Notes under the pieces: generated by a model
Told to the model about the DNA's origin: nothing
The model's database searches: none
Seen by the model: only the letters and a program-made list of their open reading frames with translations
In this document: in pieces, positions 10,514 to 23,000 of the stretch
Position numbering within the stretch: the stretch's first letter is position 1
Layout of the letters: each line of letters opens with the position of its first letter
From: Branchiostoma floridae
Taxonomy: Eukaryota; Chordata; Leptocardii; Amphioxiformes; Branchiostomatidae
Assembly: GCF_000003815.2 (NCBI RefSeq)
Contig: NC_049996.1
Location: 12,589,131-12,653,130, forward strand
Direction: 5' to 3'
DNA: 64,000 nt
Program-made: the position numbers and the translations under genes

Positions 10514-13500
10514 TACACTGGCCAATCCTTACCAAAGAACCTCCCGTGGAAACCAAACGGGATGTAGGTAGGCATGTACGCAGTGTTAATGGCCTTCATT
10601 GTTTTACAATCGAGAATGAGAAGATAGCTTTTGCCCAGTTCGGCGTCGAAAACAGCCGAAAGAAGGACGCCGTCATCTTCGGCTTTCCCGTCGGGATCGG
10701 CGACAAAACTCGGCTCGCTGACGTAATGGTTCGGGTGGTACCAATACAGATCGTTACCAGGGGTGCACAGGTCCTTTTTCACCATAGCGAAAGAACCATT
10801 GAGTGGGTTTGAGGGAGAAAAATCGATAATAACACCGTACACGTAACAGTAATGTTTGGTTCGGTAGTTTTCGTTGATGATCGGAACTTCGATCTTGTGT
10901 AGAAAATCTTCCATAGGGGATTTGCTTCGGAAGGTTTTGGTCTGTACGGTCTTATTGGCTAGGTCAATGGTGTAACGGTAGAGCCTGGACTTAGCCGGTT
11001 TGTCATGTAGACTGGTTAGGTTACGTAACTGAGGGAGCTTATAGTCGGCAAAAACTGCAAAACCTTCCTCAAACTGAACAATATCGGCAACAATCGTACC
11101 GTTTGCCGTTTCGTACGCGTTGACATGATGCGTAAAGAAAATGGCGTCTGTTTGCAACCGTTGTATCTCCCCTGTTTTAATGTTAGCCAGAATAATGGTC
11201 GTCTTGTCTTCAGGGACCCAGTCTATCGACACCATAGCTGTCTCCACTATCTTTATAAAGTCGAAATAGGCAGGCTGGGCAAAAAATATGGCGTAGTTCT
11301 CAGTCAGGGCAAAGCTGTGCATGTATGATGCTCTATCCGTCTGAAAGGTAGCTAAGATTTCGTACGTGTCCAGATCCTTGATCCTTACCACATAGTAATC
11401 CTGTTTCTGTCCTGGTATCATGTTCGGGACCTGTATGTAGTTAATGTTGTTAGTTGTACCGGGTTCGAGTATAGGGTGGGCACAGGACTGAGTTGCAACA
11501 GACTTCTTCACCCCGGTTACACTAGGAACAGATACCCCCAGAGACGCTAACGTCTCCGAGTCAAACTTAACGTACACCCAGCCGTCAGTTAAGGCGGCGT
11601 AGACGCTGTCCTCCCCGTGCCCGTACTTCCAGACGTTGACGTCGGTGTTGTCGTAAGGATACCTGAAGGCGTCAAGTCTCTCCAACTCGCTGAACGGGGG
11701 GTCGACTCCGAAGAACGTGAGGGCGGGTGCGTAACGGTTGGCTTTCTTAGATCTAGGAAAGAAGGAAAAATACGCATTTGTTTGTCAACAGGTGATTTTT
11801 CAATAGGAAGCCTGACTATCTATAAAGCAAGCTTCTAGTACTTCTCTAACTGGTCGTAATGTGCCAGCTAGTAACTCGTAACTAGCTAGTATCTCTTTTT
11901 TAAGATCTTGTGATCTTGTCAAAAACTATTTTGTTGACATGACTGTGTCATTCTTTATGCCAAACAGTAGGAACGTTACAAATAGACACCACCATGTCCC
12001 TGAGAGCGTTGCAAAAGTTTATTCCAAGAGAATACGTACTCTGTACTTTAGGTGCTCCCTGTATGTGGGGCATATGTTGAGGGGTTGCGAAAAACCATGC
12101 AACATAAGACTCCTTTATGCATGGCCTTGTGACTGTAAACCCAGTCCAACCCTGTCATACATAGCCGACCATGGCCTCCTGACCGCCTTCTCCAAACAAT
12201 GGTAGGGAGTTAGCCGTCAGAGCAAGGTCACCCATGGTTCAGAGTTGATCGGCGAGATTGCTTATCCCCCCGTCACATTAGGTGAGGGGGTATTACTAGA
12301 CTTGAAATGTCGTACCAGTCGGGAAAGCCATATCCTGCTCATATATCAGAGGAGCGAACTGGGGCTAGAATAGGATGGATTGCCCGTTAGGCGAACATCA
12401 AATTTCCAAACCGGGGCCCGGCTGGGCTGTTTGTGGAAACGAAAAATAGAATTGTATACATAAAATAAATAATCCTCAGGAGTATTCTCATTGCGTCTTG
12501 TGTAGTTTGGTGCCTTTTACATCATACTTTTCGTTGCTGAAAGCTGCCAGGCCTGGCCCCGGTTTGGAAATGTGACGACTTAATACTCCCAACCCAGCGC
12601 TGAACTTAGTTTGGGAGTGATCAGGAGTAAAAAGTCGTAGGAAGGTCCTAAATGTGTGACAGAGGCTGTAACAAACCTTGTGTAGGCGCTGGTGTCCAGA
12701 AAGGCGGCGGAGAAGTTGACCAGGTGCGGCCCTATCTCCACGCTGTGGAGCTTCGCAAAACCGTCAAATACGTGGATAGCCGAGCGGCCGCCCAGTTCGA
12801 ACAGAGCAGGGGCATTCCGAACCTTCAGGACAAGGAAATCAACCGTTCGGTCATACTTTCTTCTATTACAATTGGGACAAGAACATTGCTGCAACACATT
12901 ATCATTCATTCATTCATTCATTCAAGTACTCTCTTTTGAAATACGCGATCGCCATTCCTTATCTCAACACATAATGTTCGGTAAATTTGATCAATCATGT
13001 ATCTCCGTTACTACTTTATCTATTGTATAATATCATACATATATACTGGGAAGCGTGAGCATCAACTTTAGGAATAATACTATATTTGTCATGATCCTAC
13101 ATTAAAACGCCCTACATCAGAGCTGAATATATAAGTACGTCACAAGACAAGAGTGCCGAAGTTCACCTGCCAACGCATTGTCCAAGGTGAGCAGTGGAAT
13201 TTCGGCCATTTTGTAAAACCCACTCACAAAATCAGTCTTGGGGATCATTGCACCAATTACTAAGCCTTTAATGGTATTTACTACAATGCAATTGGTTGAG
13301 TAATAACTGATATTATTGATCAAATCTAAGTTTCTGCCCGTTTCTTTGTTTAGGCTTCAGCATCAAGCTGCTACTTACCTAGCAATTAAATGGCCTGTGG
13401 TTTGGGTTCTTTGGTGCAGATATCTTAAACACATCGTTTATAAATTTATATGGCGCGTTCTCGGCTTGACTTTTCTAGGCTTTCTACAGCATGGCTGTGA

Positions 13501-13734
13501 CTCAACAAAACAGCTTGGTTTCCAATGTAACAGTTAGTTCCTCACCAGTGTTCCTTCCAGCCATTTCGGGACGGTGTTTTTGGAGTCATACTTCATGGGG
13601 ACGTGTTGAACCTCCTCTGTGTTGGTCTTGAAGAGAGTCAGTACTCCCTCAGACTTCGCTGTGGTCACTGAAAGCGTCGCGAAGAGAACCACGCACGCAC
13701 CGACCGTGTTTAACGCCATGACTGCTCCAGACAT
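10513..13734 (-). CDS. carotenoid oxygenase (BCO/RPE65/NinaB family), complete, three exons
   Basis: Exons 13546-13734, 12677-12822 and 10513-11752 join in phase to a 524-residue protein, the normal family length. Junctions are CTG|gtgagg to ctgaag|GTT, then CAAG|gtttgt (a weak donor) to tcctag|ATC. Family members cleave carotenoid double bonds, or in RPE65 isomerise retinyl esters, using Fe(II) held by four His. These are visible: H204 (SCAHPI), H257 (YMHSFALTENY), H320/321 (FFTHHVNAYE) and H514 (PFGFHGRF). The conserved SEPSFVADP and EDDGVLLS segments are present. Residues 1-26 or 5-26 (MALNTVGACVVLFATLSVTTA) look like a signal peptide, unusual for this mostly cytosolic, membrane-associated or mitochondrial family. 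An in-frame second Met at codon 6 is an alternative start. Substrate and subfamily cannot be assigned. The TAA stop overlaps a MITE end. Confidence 0.96.
11753..12676 (-). other. intron 2 of the carotenoid oxygenase, containing a MITE
   Basis: No exon-like segment is needed between 12677 and 11752, because the flanking exons join in phase and preserve the family sequence (AYTR|SKKANRYAP). The intron holds a foldback MITE at about 12396-12579. The remainder is unremarkable. Confidence 0.8.
12396..12579. mobile_element. MITE with atttccaaaccggggccc termini
   Basis: Left end aatttccaaaccggggcccg and inverted right end catttccaaaccggggccag form the TIR; the ~180-bp element is AT-rich inside. A diverged relative is at 26864-27057 (gtcacatttccaaattgagg). 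Confidence 0.7.
12823..13545 (-). other. intron 1 of the carotenoid oxygenase
   Basis: Bounded by the gtgagg donor at 13545 and the tcctgaag acceptor at 12823. Contains a short (attc)n run near 12903 and no recognised element or coding segment. Confidence 0.75.
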
Positions 13735-15774
13735 CGGGAGAGAACTGACCTAGTAAAGTTACCTTGGGCTTTCATAAGAAAAATAAACTTGTGTTTCACA
13801 TCAACCTTAGTAAAAACTTGCGAGATCAAAGATATAAAAATTCTTTTGCTGTAAAAAAATGAAATAGAGAGAGAGAAAAAAAGATTTAAAGATACATGTA
13901 GTTGCTTTTTAGAAGAGTGAATAGACCATCTATATCTTGATTGGACAAGTAACAAGTGAACGGATTCTGAGTCGTCCTTGGTGTAGACTAACTTTGCACA
14001 GTGTCGTTGAAAACAATTTATTGTGACAAGTTTGCCGGTTACAAGGTTCAAGACCTCCGTCAAATATATGTTCCGTTATTTGTCCGAGACTTGGAGAATT
14101 TTTAACTACAGTTTATTCAAAAAGGACAAAGTTTAGGAAAAACGCTGATGTGAAGAGACGTAAGCTTCGTCCTTTGTGTGAACAATATTTAACAATGTGC
14201 GCTCTTTGGTCACTTGTAGGTGAAGTAAGGATATTGGCCGGTGACCGCTCTCTGTCGTCTGATAATGACGTAATTGTGCTTGTTTCCCGCTATGAAATAA
14301 CAACGCTGAAGGTTTGAGTCAACAAGTTGTGTACTTTGGTCAAACAACAACGCGCGCTCTTGCTGAAGGTGAGGGCCGATGACCGCTCTTTGTCTGTCGT
14401 CTGACATTTCCTCGCTTGTTTTCCGACTTAATTCAGTATTCACTTATAATGACAACCTTCTGTGGTCAGACGAAGGGAAGAGAGACATGGAAACGCTGAT
14501 CCAAAAATTGATTTAATCCATGTGTAAAAAGTAGTGCTAGTGGCCGGGAGTGTGTCAAAAGTTCGCTGCAGGTAACTCTGGACTACTGCCCCTTTGACCG
14601 GGCTTTGTTGACACTTGACGTATATTGTGATCAAATTACTACGTCGTATGCGTACTTGATTGTGTAGCGGTTTTCTTGTGGTATTGGTAATTTCTTTACA
14701 CGTTGTATCTACCTGTTGCATCGCCTAAATTTGGTTTGGAGAACAGTTCCAGTTTTGGCGCCAAATTCTTACAGTCAGTGGATAGCGCACGTGGCGTAAC
14801 CCATAGTGTATCGCGCCACGGACTCGCCATTTCCTAAGTAGACGATATACGGCGGCTTGCCTGACTAAAATTGCGCTCCTAGCGGCCGGCCCGCGGTTAC
14901 CACTCCAGGTAGAAGCCAGCGAGAAGTTTCAGTAACACAAGCTATGCACTTACGGTGCTCCAAAGTAGCGCTGTTAATCACACAAGCATAAGAGACATGT
15001 TTGCATGTGTGTGGATAGTGTTCAGCACCAAGGACAGGGATGTTTGTCTGTACTTTGTCTGCTGTTGAATTCATATACGGTTACTTACAGATTCAAGTAC
15101 ATTTTGACATGTTTGCAATGATTCTATCTTTTAGAGAGCTCCCCACCACTAGTCTGTGTAACACAAACTCCGCTATCAGGGGTTATATCTGGCCCCTCCC
15201 ACAGGGAGCGGCGGATGTTGGACGGGCTTCTATAAGTGCGATTTAATCAGACTATGCTAAAACCAGCTCATGACATATCGAAGATGCGCTTTCACTGAGT
15301 CCCATTAAAGTGCTTCTACGAAATTAATTTCCGCAAAATAGAATGGATTTACAATCATATGAAAAGTCTAGCAAAAATTCCGTTTAGTTATAGCGTGTGG
15401 AAAACTACGTTGGCAACAGAAATGTTCTAGTTACTCTGTAGCTACTTGTCTAGGTTGTTTTCAAAGGTATTTTCTGAGATTTAAGTTATTGCTAATTAGA
15501 TTAGCAGCTTCAGACCAATCAGACAGGCCATGTTAAACACCTGTGTAAAAAAACGCGTTTGGCACGGTCCGTCCAAAATGGCGCTTCCTTACGATAGGCA
15601 TTGTCTGGAGTTATTTTTTGCTAACTTTCGGGTACTTCTCCAAGTTTTTGTCGGTAGAATATTCCTCCAAGGTGTGCAGCAGAACGTTGGGAATTTTTCA
15701 CGGTGGATTCATGCCGCTATCTGGATGTTTTGAGGAGAAAATGCGGGTTTGGTGACTTTGAAGGGGACAAGAAA
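13735..15774. other. intergenic between two divergent genes
   Basis: Contains the promoter sides of the carotenoid oxygenase (-) and the small spliced gene (+). A short motif with gaccgctcttt/ctctgtcgtctga occurs twice (near 14240 and 14380). One orphan unit of the 43-bp minisatellite lies at 14997-15050. No coding frame is credible. Confidence 0.5.
14997..15050. repeat. orphan unit of the 43-bp minisatellite
   Basis: The segment gacatgtttgcatgtgtgtg, then gatagtgttcagcaccaagg and acagggatgttt, matches one full unit of the array at 7322-7858 about 7.1 kb away, in the same orientation. Confidence 0.7.
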
Positions 15775-18700
15775 ATGGCGAGTCGCGAGGCAGTTTGGAA
15801 GAGGTGCGCGGTGTTTGGAGACGACCTCGCTTGTTCTTACAGGTAAAACAACAAACTTTTCCCCTTGTACTATTCCGTAACAGCTACTAAATAACTACTT
15901 ATAAGAACCTGTAATGTTAATGTTACATTTACAAACTTGGTGTAGTTCCGTGAGTTCCGAGCGACCATTTCCTATTCAAAACAATCTTTTAAAGAGTCCA
16001 TTTTGTTCCGTTTTTAAAAACATTTCCATGTGTAGTGTGCTTGGAGAGTATTGAATGTAACAGTATGAGTATGTGTTATTATTTGTTTATTACAGAACGT
16101 TTTTGTTGGAATCTGTAAAAAATGATGCTATCCTTTGTTTGTCTCCACTTGGTTGATAAACACCTGTTGGAATGCGCAGGTGTGCAGGGTGACATTCTTC
16201 AGATGTTCCCGCCAAAACCTCGCGTAAACAAATTAAGGCGGAACTGTGTCATTAAGAGGAGATAATAAATTCATATACAGACTTTTCATTGACATATTGT
16301 AATTATAATTTGAATCCCCCAGGGTCCTTGCATATTGGTGGGTAATTCAGGATTACGCAATGGCATTGTTGTGTGCTTTACGCCTGTATAGAATTATGGT
16401 AGTAATGGTATCATTTGCTTTGTGATGAGACAACAACTATAACAATGATAATATTTTATTCCGTACTTAAAAGTAATACTTGGTGAAGGGTTACGTATGA
16501 TTCATTTCATGTTGAGAAGAAGAAGAAGATCATTGTCTTTATACCTGGACACTTGATACAGTGCTTTACCAAGGCACATGTCCTTTTTAATCTTAAAAGG
16601 GCTAACGTTATATGCATTCTTCAAATACTATTCTTTTCAGTTCAAAAAAGATGTTGGGGTTATCTTGAAAATCCTTTTTGCAGTCTGTTTCTGAAAAGTT
16701 GTCCATTTACAGCCTTAGCAAGTCCATTTTTCCCTTGATATATGACAGAAACTGACTCTGACATTCATCATTATGATAGAAATTTATAAGATTCAAGTAC
16801 AGTTTCCTGAAGAAAATTGAAGTGATGTACAATATTGTCATGGAGTTCTTGAGAATACAGTTTCTATAGTGAGTCTTTGTCACAGAATAATTCATCAGTT
16901 TGAAGCCTTTAGTCTACATCATCACCATCAAGGATGTTCATCATGGGTCTGCATGGGGGATACTAGCTTGTTTAGAGTTACATTTGTACATAGGTCAGTG
17001 GCCTTGTGCCCTTCTCCACCAGGTGTGCACATTCAACTATGGTTTTAAACTATACAGTTGATGAAGTGATAACTGAGATACAATTGGTTATGTTTATTCT
17101 AGATGGCTGCTGATGACTATTACTGACTGATGTTGATGGGACTATGGACAGAACCTGGTGTTAAAGTCTCTACAAGGTCAGACCTGTGATGACAAACAAA
17201 CAAAGGCATCAGGTGAGGAAATTTGACATGCTTCAGTTTTCCTACCAATTCTGTACCAACTTTCAGACAAACGAGTAACTTGTAATGTGTGTATAGTTAG
17301 GTGTCTGCTGACTGATGCAGTAGTGAGGACTCCTGTCTGAACCTGACAAGACTGGATTGGACCAGACCAGGGGAATTGTGAAGACATAAGAGTGAGACAA
17401 CAGCATCCACAGGTGAGAAAAATTTGAAATCTGCATTTCAACTACCATTTCCTTTGTGCTACTTGTGACAAATGTGTAACTTGTAATGTCTGTATAGTTA
17501 GGTGTCTGCTGACTGATGCAGTAGTGAGGACTCCTGTCCAGACAGAACCAGACAAGACACAGGAGGACGAGCGGTCTCTTCAGGTGAGAGAATGATTTAC
17601 AAGACACACATGTCAATTATTTGTTTGTAGTAAAATCAACATTAAAAAAGAACCTTGACTTTGCAGAGAAGTTTGAAGTGTAAAAGAATAGAAAATAGAT
17701 TTCTAGATTCATCAAACACTTCAGAAAGTAACATTCAAGAGACATTCAAGAAACATTCAGAAGTAATATCTCATGGTTTAGATGTGTTTACTATTAGTGT
17801 TTTCCACACACTGATGATCAGTTTGGTATGTTGTCCAGATCTAGAGGGTGTGAGTGACCAGTCCGGACCTGGAATGGTGATGGTGTGAGCTGTGACCAGT
17901 CCGGACCTGGAATGGTGACGGAGTGAGCTGTGACCAGTCCGGACCTGGAATGGCGATGGAGTGAGCTGTGACCAGTCCGGATCTGGAATGGTGATGGAGT
18001 GAGCTGTGACCAGTCCGGACCTGGAATGGCGATGGAGTGAGCTGTGACCAGTCCGGATCTGGAATGGTGATGGAGTGAGCTGTGACCAGTCCGGACCTGG
18101 AATGGCGATGGAGTGAGCTGTGACCAGTCCGGATCTGGAATGGTGATGGAGTGAGCTGTGACCAGTCCGGACCTGGAATGGCGATGGAGTGAGCTGTGAC
18201 CAGTCCGGATCTGGAATGGTGATGGAGTGAGCTGTGACCAGTCCGGACCTGGAATGGTGACGGAGTGACCAGTGACCAGTCCGGACCTGGAATGGTGATG
18301 GAGTGAGCTGTGACCAGTCCGGACCTGGAATGGTGATGGAGTGAGCTGTGACCAGTCCGGACCTGGAATGGTGATGGAGTGAGCTGTGACCAGTCCGGAC
18401 CTGGAGTGGTGATGGAGTGAGCTGTGACCAGTCCGGACCTGGAATGGTGATGGAGTGAGCTGTGACCAGTCCGGACCTGGAATGGTGATGGAGTGAGCTG
18501 TGACCAGTCCGGACCTGGAATGGTGATGGAGTGAGCTGTGACCAGTCCGGACCTGGAATGGTGATGGAGTGAGCTGTGACCGGTCCGGACCTGGAATGGT
18601 GATGGAGTGAGCTGTGACCAGTCCGGACCTGGAATGGTGATGGAGTGAGCTGTGACCAGTCCGGACCTGGAATGCTGTGTTGCTGACGGAGTGGAATAGT

Positions 18701-20010
18701 TTCTACACAGAGTGAGGTAAGCTTGACTGTTCATCAAATCTAACTGACTTTGTTGTAAAATATAAACAACTAGCTTTCGTACAGTGTAGACAAAGGTGCC
18801 TATGTTTGACGAAGGATAAAACCTACTTGAATATTACTATGTGCTTTCCTATAATCATATTTTTCCTATGTCAAGTCCCTTAACTGTATGTTTTCCTACA
18901 TACTAGATGGTGTGTCTGGAGCATCTGTGAGCTGGAATACTTGAACAAACCAGACCAGTCGAGAAGTCATGGACACCAAAGGAGCCCAAAAGATTGGACA
19001 GGTACGAAAGATTTAAAAAAAAAAAACTACTGAAATTATATCCACTTATAAATGCTGTATTCACAGCTAGACAGCCAGAGATGCACAGTTCCCATTTAGA
19101 AGTTTTATTCAGTATGATACTTTGAAAATAAACTATTAAACATTTGAATGCTTCAAACATTGTGCTAGATGTAAGAAACATTATGTTCCTACTAGCAGAG
19201 TATAACTTAGTCGGTATCATGTTGAAGACCAAGCTCAATGACGCTTAAGTTATATATCGCAGGGTTTACTGTAATCTTTTATTACAAGTATGGTTTATTT
19301 TGGGTAATGATGTCTGGCAACTGTTTGACAGTTTCTTTTGCTCTGCGCAAACTTTAGTAGTTGGCAACTTGCAGACCAATTTTTGTCTGGAAAAGTGAGA
19401 ATATAGGTACAGGACATTGTATTGGTTTTACAAAGGAAAATTCCTGCTGTGAATACACTGACGTTACGGTTTCTATTTTCAAGGCCTGAGAATCCAGAGA
19501 CTGGTGGGAGGAAGAAGCAGACTTTCATCAGCAGAGCTGTGAAAGAAAATAGGAGCTGTGAGTATGGTCTCTTTGTTAACACAAGACAACACTCACGCAC
19601 ATTTACACCCAGTCACATAACTTCCACAGTACATCACGCTTAGATTCCTTACATCAGAACCACTTCTTCAAACTCTTAGAATAATTTTGACACAGAAGAC
19701 TACAGTACTTCACAACACTAGAACTCCACCTTTTCACTTGATTCCCTACATTGGAACTACCTCTCCAAACACTAAGAATAATTTTGACACTGAAGACTAC
19801 ACTCAGTTCCAACAGTACGTCACACCTTCATGCAGTCACTTTATCATATTTGTACACCAGACCACACTACATCATAATTAGTTGTCCAAACACTTAGAAT
19901 AATTTTTTTACTTTCCTGTCAGCAATGCATACAGTGTGCTCCCCAGGGGAGGTCTTTGCTAAGCTGAAGACCCGGTGCTTCGAAACACCAGCATACCTTG
20001 GCAATGACTG
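15775..20010 (+). CDS. probable small spliced gene of unknown function (about 76 aa)
   Basis: Exon 1 (15775-15842) starts ATG GCG AGT and ends TAC AG|gtaaaa. An exon from about 19484 (ttttcaag|G CCT GAG) to AGC T|gtgagta near 19557, and an exon from about 19922 (cctgtcag|CA ATG) to a TGA near 20002, join it with matching phases. The product runs MASREAVWKRCAVFGDDL ... PENPETGGRKKQTF ... VFAKLKTRCFETPAYLGND. It is basic, with no signal peptide or membrane segment, and no family was recognised. The last exon also carries a donor (gatcag|gtaaat), so transcription may continue. Phase agreement over three exons is the main support; conservation is unknown and a long non-coding RNA is the alternative. 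Confidence 0.4.
17120..17590 (+). repeat. triplicated ~170-200-bp unit, each with an exon-like core and donor site
   Basis: Three tandem units share a core (gactgatgcagtagtgagga in the last two, a diverged form in the first) ending in cag|gtgag at 17211, 17412 and 17580. They also share intron-like sequence containing taacttgtaatgt. The third core could be read in phase after exon 1 of the surrounding gene (SEDSCPDRTRQDTGGRAVSS). The second has an in-frame TGA. They look like duplicated cassette exons or splice-decoy sequence. Confidence 0.6.
17853..18675. repeat. 38-bp minisatellite, about 21 copies, with a 76-bp higher-order segment
   Basis: The unit starts gtgaccagtccggacctgga and continues atggtgatggagtgagct. 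Between about 17935 and 18240 two variants (gacctgg...gcgatgg and gatctgg...gtgatgg) alternate strictly, forming a 76-bp dimer. The rest is nearly homogeneous. All minus-strand frames stay open for about 300 codons only because 38 cycles the frame; this is not evidence for a protein. Confidence 0.9.
18676..19483 (+). other. intronic or UTR-like segment with two further donor sites
   Basis: Donors occur at about 18717 (gtgag|gtaagc) and at about 19000 (ggacag|gtacga). The latter follows a short frame ATG GAC ACC AAA GGA GCC. They may belong to alternative exons of the surrounding plus-strand gene. Otherwise nothing is recognised. Confidence 0.25.
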
Positions 20011-23000
20011 ATCAGGTAAATAACTTAGAATTAAAAATACAAAAAAAAAACTTGGTAAATAAAATAAACAATTAACTTAACTTATATATATACTTAATAA
20101 ATAGATTGAAAAACATTATATGAATATATACACACACAAATATATACTTAATAAATAGATTGAAAAACATTATATGAATATATACACACACAAACCAACC
20201 ACCCCCTTACTATTTTAAGAACGTGTATATTATGCGCACTATCTCCCAGGAATACTGATATCAAGCAACCAAACCTAGCGTCGAAGCCTGGAGGAGAAAA
20301 CCTCTGGGCCAGGGTAAAAAAATCCACATAGCCCCTCTCCTTTAGCGGAGTAGGCCTGATGACGGACAGAGCTGTTCGTCAACAGGTCTACTAAGCAGAG
20401 TTGAGGCATGTGTAAGTTAGAACCCTGGGACAGAAGTTCCTCCTCCAGGCTAAGCCCAGGAAGTAGAAATAGAACGTACAGAACGAAAGGAATTGTGTTT
20501 GCCATGCAGTGATGGAAAATGTCTTCAAACTTTGTCAGCACTGTTTGCGTACTTGCAGCAATTCAAACCTCCTGCTCCAAAATCCAGGCCTAGTCTAAAG
20601 CTCATCAAATAAAGTCTGTCAGCGTAAAACATCACTGTCAAACTCTACCAGATCAACATGAGACGAGCCCTAAAGTTTGCAACGGGAAGTTGGTATTGTC
20701 ACAGCTACATAAACAGTGTTAACAAAGTCTGATGTCAACATGACTTAAAAAGAAATCGGCCAAACAAAACTAAACCTGTCATTTCCTCAGAGATTATTCA
20801 CTCAAAAGTTCTTTCCCTAGATTTACGAATTATTGTCTGTTCTCTTTTACACCTGCCTTCATGTTACACCACAATAGTCGGTCTATACAGTAGATTCTTT
20901 ACATTTAAGTTAATAGTTAATAGTTATAATATATATCTACTTGTTAAAACTGCCTAAAAAAATAAACTCTGTAAAACAGGTTAACCTCATACTACAACAA
21001 CTCTGTGTCTGTCTAAAATACTTCAAATTAATCTACCTATAAACTATTTGTTATAACTGCCTTGAAAAAACAATCTCACTGCAGCTGCCTGTCTTAAGTA
21101 CCTTTTTATTTATTCATCTATCTCTGACTACATTCAAGTAGAAAGAAACTTAAGAGTATAAAATCCTCAAAGAAAGTACAGATATATTTTTGTTTGGCCG
21201 ATTTCTAACACACAATTCCTCTTTTTCCAACAACACACACAGCTTACCTGTAGTACAGTACACCCTACAGAAAGAAAGCACAACATTGTCTTTTTCATTT
21301 TCTGTAAAACAATGGGACACATTTCCAACAAACATTGTGTAACCAAAATGTTTTCCCTGAAATCCACTTCATCACTGAAATTATTGCAGACAGAAATAGT
21401 GTGTGCCTCACTCATACATGTATGTTTTCATTTTTCATAAATTTTGTTGAATAATCTTGATTGTGTTTCAGCTACCATCCAGGCATTTTCGACTACCAAA
21501 CACGTACAAAAGAAAAATAGTAACAGACTTTTAAAAAAATAAATAATAATCACTTAGGTTAATTGTTAGGTTCCTTATTTATCAGGTCATGTGAATTTGA
21601 TCAAATCGTTCAAAGAACTGTCTTGAACATCTTTTGTTGTCATCTTTGCATTTTAATAATCTTTTGTCAGTATTCAATATTGTTTCCAGTTAATCAGTAT
21701 CACTAGTAATAACAAAACTAAATAAAATGTTGGTTGGACAATTTTGTGTCTGTTGTTACTGAATCACTGCAAATTATGTTCCACAATTCTACAGTACCAT
21801 CTCAGTTCACAGTAATTTTGTGGCTTTCTATTGCTATAAAACAGGAGAAGAGGACGTCCATACCTCACACTATTTAGAACTTTATTGAATCAGAGACTCA
21901 GCTATAATAAGGACCTCATTGAACTGATAAAAGATAAAGCACAATGGAAGCAGAACTTTGTCAATGCTTCAACTCGATAATGACTCAAGTATGAATATGT
22001 ATTTGGAAAAAATCCATTGATTATTTGAAGAAAGTAAAATAATACTTTTTCATTTGTTGTTTGTTTCTTTTTACATTAAAAACAATTTTTTTCAGAAATT
22101 GCTAATAAATGAATAATTCATTTGGTGTTGAATCCTATCTAAGAGGATACTAGCATCAGGGAAAAAAGTTTGATTGCAAAATGATTTTTAAAATATACCC
22201 CATTGCCATACAGAATGAAACAACAGACAATATTTCAAGTGCTCTCTTGCAATAGGGAAATGTACTGTGTTCTCTGATATACCTGCAATAGAGTATTAGT
22301 TACAACCTTAAACTAGATATTAGTGTAAGAAATGGGAACTCTTTCAGAAATAACAACAAATAGCAGGGAGGGCCAGTTTTAACAATGGTATTTAATATTA
22401 CAAATTCAGAGGATCGCAGACATGCCCTCTCCAAATCATAAAATAAAAATTTCATTGTCATTTCCAAGTATCTGCATGCAAGGTCCCGATCATGCTGCTT
22501 AATTCCCGAAGACAGCGGCCACGAATTGCGCTTCCTTTTGGCGGGCTCTATGCTTTACGCATAATGCACAGATTAAAGTTAACATTGAATCACTCCGACC
22601 CAGATTTAAAAAAATGCAAAATTGAAACGGCTGATCACACTTTGTGCCATGCCCATTTCTGAAAGAATTCCAAAAGTAAAAACCAACTCACAGTCAAGTC
22701 CGATGTTCTCTTCTCTGTGAACAGCTGACAGATCCTCCTGGAATATGGACAGGTACACAGGATTGCTAGCACTAGCCTGGCAGGTAGCACAGGAACACAG
22801 ACAGGTCCTCCTGGAATATGGATAGGTCCTCCTGGAATATGGACAGGCACACAGGATAGCCCACAGGTCCCACAGCACACACAGGAACATGGTCAGGTAT
22901 ACAGACAGTATCAGCTTCCCAGAACCTAGGGTGTAAAAGAAAAACTCATTCAGAAAAATCACATGCCAAACTTACAAACACCAACAATATTCACAGAACC

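Noticed and set aside
17841-18737. 298-residue minus-strand frame rich in HSITIPGPDWSQLTPS
   Set aside because: An artefact of a 38-bp minisatellite; the other minus-strand frames are equally open and the same peptide appears in each.
20275-20541. 88-residue minus-strand frame with a signal-peptide-like start
   Set aside because: No splice sites, no recognised family, and the surroundings look repetitive; it is mentioned only within the intergenic entry.
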